Shown here piece by piece: positions 61,070 through 64,000 of a stretch of 64,000 nt of DNA; the stretch's first letter is position 1; the number at the start of each line of letters is the position of its first letter. The notes beneath the pieces are model-generated. The model saw nothing but the letters and a program-made list of their open reading frames with translations, made no database searches and was not told the DNA's origin. Origin of the DNA: Noviherbaspirillum sp. L7-7A (GTDB lineage: Bacteria; Pseudomonadota; Gammaproteobacteria; Burkholderiales; Burkholderiaceae_D); assembly GCF_019052805.1 (NCBI RefSeq), contig NZ_JAHQRJ010000003.1, positions 434,001-498,000 of the forward strand. The letters are read 5' to 3'. The position numbers and the translations under genes were made by a program.

Positions 61070-61588
61070 TCAGTAGCCAAACGGCGCTTCCAGCGCACCC
61101 TTGGGCAGGGGCACCTGGAACATAATTTCAAAGATCCAAAACAGCGTGCCGCTAATGCCCAGGCCCACCAGCACCGACTTGAGCCAGCCGAACTTGCCAA
61201 TGAAGCGCATGAAGGCGGCGATGAAGATGGCCGAGGCCACATAGATGCCGGTCATCTGCAGCACGGTCACATAGGCAATCAGCGGCAGCAGCACGGTGGC
61301 CACCAGGCGCAGCTGCGCCTTTTCGACGAAGGGTTCGCTATCCTTTTTCTTCCATGCCTGGAAGATCACGAACAGGCTGCCAAGGAAGATGATGATGCCC
61401 ATGCGCATCGGGAAATAGCCGGCTTCGGGGCCGTCGCTGGCCCAGCCAGCGCCGAGCTGGTAGTTGCTGACGATGACGACCGCCGCCATCACGGCGATCA
61501 GGATGCCGACGGTGATCTCGGCCGTTCGGCGGGTAATGGCGGTATCGTTCCCTTCCGCCGGGGCGTGGGTGTCGTGTGGTGCGCTCAT
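61070..61588 (-). CDS. tctB: Tripartite tricarboxylate transporter small membrane subunit TctB (second system)
   Basis: Protein of 172 residues with four hydrophobic helices (about 23-41, 56-73, 95-118 and 129-155). The SDGPEAGYFPMRMGIIIFLG segment is the TctB signature. ATG 61588 begins MSAPHDTH; the frame is open to 61618. It starts 73 bases after tctC and ends 11 bases before tctA. Confidence 0.9.
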   Translation of the reverse strand: MSAPHDTHAPAEGNDTAITRRTAEITVGILIAVMAAVVIVSNYQLGAGWASDGPEAGYFPMRMGIIIFLGSLFVIFQAWKKKDSEPFVEKAQLRLVATVLLPLIAYVTVLQMTGIYVASAIFIAAFMRFIGKFGWLKSVLVGLGISGTLFWIFEIMFQVPLPKGALEAPFGY

Positions 61589-61661
61589 GATGTAGGGAAT
61601 AGCAATCCGTGGTAACAAAAACGCAGGGCCGCATGCGCAGCGCGCATGCCGCCAGAGAGAC

Positions 61662-62690
61662 TTACTTGGCCATGAAGCCGGCGTAGCTCATGATCTCCTT
61701 GTGCGCCTTCTCGTCCTTTTCCAGGAAGTCCTTCAGCGCCGGACCCACCGCCACGGTGGGCTTCAATGCATTCTTCTCGACATAGGCCTTCCATTCCGGC
61801 GTAGCCACCACTTTCTGGAACAGGTCTTCGTAGAACTTCACAGCCTCGGCCGGCACCTTGCCCGGCAGCAGGAAGACCCGCACCATCTCGTATTCCACGT
61901 CCAGGCCCTGCTCCTTGCAGGTCGGTATGTCAGACCAGCTCTGGGTCTCGGTGACCTTTTCCTTGTAGCTGCTGCGCGTCTGCGACAGCAGGCACAGCGC
62001 GCGATGCTGCCCGGCGCGCCACTGGCCGACCGATTCCGACGGATTGTTGATGTTGGAATCGATGTGCTTGCCCGAGAGCTGGGTTGCCGCCTCGCCGCCG
62101 CCCTTGTACGGAATGTAGGTGAACTTTACGCCGGCCTTCTTCTCGATCATCGCGGTGATCATGTGGTCTTCGCGCTTGGAACTGGTGCCGCCCATCTTGA
62201 AGGTTTCCGGGCTCTTCTTCACCGCGGCCAGGTAGTCGCCGACCGTCTTGTAGGGTGAATCGCTATTGACCCAGAGGACGAACTGGTCCTGCGCCACCAT
62301 CGCGATCGGCGTCAGGTCGCGCCAGTTGAACGGCAGGCCGGTCGCCAGCGGCACCGTGTACAGGCCTGACGAGGAAGCCACGATCTTGTGGGCGTCGCCG
62401 GTCGAGGCCTTCATGTCCAGCAGGCCTTCCGCGCCGCTGGCGCCAGCCTTGTTCTGGACCACGATGGCCTGCTTCATCAGCTTGTGCTTAGTGATGATGC
62501 CCTGGATCGAGCGCGCCATCTGGTCGGTGGCGCCGCCGGCGCTGAAGGGCACGACGATTTCCACCGGCTTGGTGGGCTCCCATGCTTGCGCCGCACCGGC
62601 GCCGCCCAGGCACAGCGCGGCCAGCGACAGCGCAAGGGCCGACCTGACGGGGCGTGATGAAATGGAACGATAATTGGAACGATCAGGCAC
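61662..62690 (-). CDS. tctC: TctC-type periplasmic receptor (second complete TTT system)
   Basis: Receptor of 342 residues. The GTG at 62690 follows a GAGGAGACAAC leader. The signal peptide spans about 1-35 (cleavage after AQA). Then WEPTKPVEIVVPFSAGGATD, AIVVQNKAGASGAEGLLDM and YIPYKGGGEAATQL follow. It is a close paralogue of the receptor at 41980, with shared WEPTKPVE and TETQSW-SDIPTCKE motifs. The palindrome at 62781-62796 lies 91 bases upstream and matches the one at the GntR/aminotransferase locus. Confidence 0.92.
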   Translation of the reverse strand: MPDRSNYRSISSRPVRSALALSLAALCLGGAGAAQAWEPTKPVEIVVPFSAGGATDQMARSIQGIITKHKLMKQAIVVQNKAGASGAEGLLDMKASTGDAHKIVASSSGLYTVPLATGLPFNWRDLTPIAMVAQDQFVLWVNSDSPYKTVGDYLAAVKKSPETFKMGGTSSKREDHMITAMIEKKAGVKFTYIPYKGGGEAATQLSGKHIDSNINNPSESVGQWRAGQHRALCLLSQTRSSYKEKVTETQSWSDIPTCKEQGLDVEYEMVRVFLLPGKVPAEAVKFYEDLFQKVVATPEWKAYVEKNALKPTVAVGPALKDFLEKDEKAHKEIMSYAGFMAK

Positions 62691-62780
62691 TGTTGTCTCC
62701 TCATCGGCTTTGCGCCGTATGTTTATTGATATCGAATTTCAGGCATCAGGCACTGCTGAAATCAGCCGTGGCAAAATTAC

Positions 62781-62796
62781 ATTTTGAATACAATAT
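62781..62796. promoter_or_regulatory. Putative GntR/FCD operator, copy 2
   Basis: ATTTTGAATACAATAT is identical at 15 of 16 positions to the palindrome at 37375-37390. It lies 91-106 bases upstream of the tctC start. No regulator gene adjoins this operon on that side, so control by the GntR protein at 37571 is plausible. Confidence 0.6.
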
Positions 62797-62859
62797 ACGA
62801 AATGCCAGCTCAGTCAAGCAATTTCTGATTGCCAAAGTGCATTCAAATTAGTCCTGGCA

Positions 62860-64000
62860 TCAGACCGCCGGCACTCTCGGCCGCTGGCTGCGCCGCCAGC
62901 CAAAATGCTGTGACAGCAGCAGCACGCCGCCCGCGCCCATCAGAATGATGGCCGCAGTGCCGCTGCGCTCGACCAGCGCGCCGGCCACTGCCACCCCGAC
63001 CGATTGCCCGAGGTAGAAACAGGAAGCAAACGACGCCACCGCCGCGCCGCGGCGCTCGGGCGCCATCTGGGTGGCGTTGATCTGCAAGGTGTTATGCAGC
63101 ATGTAGAAGCCCAGGCCGGACGCCAGGCAACCCGGCAGCGCCCACCACAGGTTGGGCGCGATGCCGATCAGCAGCAGCGAGCCCGCCAGCAGGAGGCCGC
63201 CCCAGCGCGCGAGGCCAGACTCGCCCAGCGCCGCCACCACGCGGCTGGCGCTGCCGGCGAACACCAGGCCACCCATGCCGAACAACATCACCACAGTGCC
63301 GGCCGAGGACAGCGACATGCCCAGCACCCGGTGCAGGTGGGAAGCGATGAAGGCAAAGGCGCCGTACAGAAAAGCGCCTTCGAGAAACACGGTCAGCAGC
63401 ACGACCCGCGCCCAGGGCTTGCGCAGCACCTCGGTGAATTCGGCCATGGTCCGGCGCAGCATCGGTCCGTCGGCGCTGCGGGTCTGCCGCGCCGATGCCG
63501 GCAGTCGCCGGTTGGTCGACAGAAGCAACGCGCCGATGACCACGAACAGCAGCGCAATGCCGATAAAGGGCACGCGCCAGCTCAGGTGGTCCGCCGCGAA
63601 GCCGCCGACCAGCACGCCCGACGACAGGCCGAGGATCTGGCCGGTAAGGAAGCGCGCCAGCACCGGCTGCCGCTGCTCGTAGGGCACGACGTCGCCGATC
63701 CAGGCCATCGACAGCGGAATGATCGCGCCGGCGGTGGCGCCGGCCAGGAGACGCGCCGCCAGCAGGGTCTGGTAACCCGGCGCCAGCGCGCAGGCGGCGG
63801 CCGTTGCCGCGCAGGCCATGCAGGCCCAGGCCACCACCAGGTATTTGCCATGGCGGTCTCCTAAGGGACCAAAGAACAGCTGCGACACGCCATAGGCGAT
63901 CGAGAAGGTGGTCACCACATAGGACGCGCCGCCCAGCGACACGCCGAGCTCCGCCGCCAGGCGCGGCAATTGCGCATCCGTCACCCGCAGCGACAGCGCG
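62860..64000 (-). CDS. MFS transporter (partial, N-terminus beyond the right edge)
   Basis: At least 380 residues of a 12-helix major facilitator. The frame stays open to the end of the window with ALSLRVTDAQLPRLAAELGV, which matches the region after helix 1 of drug/arabinose-exporter type MFS proteins; so the true start lies outside. Motif A, FFGPLGDRHGKYLVV, and the ARLLAGATAGAIIPLSMAWI helix are present. Likely an exporter of the MFS-1 (AraJ/Bcr-like) type. It ends about 60 bases before the operator of the second tctC gene and reads in the same direction as it. Confidence 0.88.
   Translation of the reverse strand, partial: ALSLRVTDAQLPRLAAELGVSLGGASYVVTTFSIAYGVSQLFFGPLGDRHGKYLVVAWACMACAATAAACALAPGYQTLLAARLLAGATAGAIIPLSMAWIGDVVPYEQRQPVLARFLTGQILGLSSGVLVGGFAADHLSWRVPFIGIALLFVVIGALLLSTNRRLPASARQTRSADGPMLRRTMAEFTEVLRKPWARVVLLTVFLEGAFLYGAFAFIASHLHRVLGMSLSSAGTVVMLFGMGGLVFAGSASRVVAALGESGLARWGGLLLAGSLLLIGIAPNLWWALPGCLASGLGFYMLHNTLQINATQMAPERRGAAVASFASCFYLGQSVGVAVAGALVERSGTAAIILMGAGGVLLLSQHFGWRRSQRPRVPAV

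Overview
The window looks like a chromosomal segment of a GC-rich betaproteobacterium of the order Burkholderiales, most likely an Oxalobacteraceae-type soil or plant bacterium. The evidence is the large set of orphan Bug (TctC-type) solute receptors, the sdhC-sdhD-sdhA order, an oxalyl-CoA decarboxylase/formyl-CoA transferase pair, and a hairpin-rich intergenic element of a kind scattered through such genomes. No tRNA, rRNA, CRISPR array, intact insertion sequence or prophage was seen. The genes read as a string of small, independently regulated catabolic cassettes, each usually made of a regulator, a Bug receptor and a few enzymes.

Layout: 1-1490 succinate dehydrogenase (sdhA runs off the left edge). 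1638-3572 LysR regulator facing a Bug receptor. 3587-7619 operon CaiB CoA-transferase, enoyl-CoA hydratase, MDR oxidoreductase and (reading on) the Bug gene, with a divergent GntR regulator. 7860-10496 a membrane pseudokinase carrying MORN repeats. 10718-14438 exported alkylsulfatase and PhoD-type phosphatase. 14623-21160 LysR, Bug, IclR, a self-sufficient CYP116B-type P450 and another Bug; two near-identical three-half-site operators flank the IclR gene. 21161-21948 wreckage of a CaiB gene. 21949-26268 MFS transporter, BON lipoprotein, cardiolipin synthase ClsB and a YbhN-like membrane protein.

26356-32592 is a sugar-acid type cassette (Bug, UxaA-type dehydratase, aldehyde dehydrogenase, HpaI-type aldolase) with a divergent LacI-family regulator and a perfect GntR-like operator. 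33065-38317 carries a YdiJ-like FAD/Fe-S 2-hydroxyacid dehydrogenase, a serine-glyoxylate type aminotransferase and a GntR regulator. 38925-47058 holds a complete tripartite tricarboxylate transporter (tctCBA) followed by a nucleotide-kinase/BON fusion, divergent from oxc-frc, the oxalate catabolic pair. The intergenic space has two TTGAC-N4-GTCAA palindromes, one near each operon, which makes a co-regulated oxalate uptake and breakdown unit a reasonable hypothesis.

47122-51125 is gene-poor and partly decayed (relics of a PAS-type signalling protein and an HxlR regulator) around a circularly permuted PHB-depolymerase-like lipoprotein. 51126-59431 is an RND efflux operon (membrane fusion protein, pump, outer membrane channel) preceded by an alpha/beta hydrolase that has lost its catalytic serine, with a divergent LysR gene. 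59559-62690 is a second complete tctCBA operon whose upstream palindrome matches the one at the aminotransferase/GntR locus 25 kb away. 62860-64000 is an MFS transporter that runs off the right edge.
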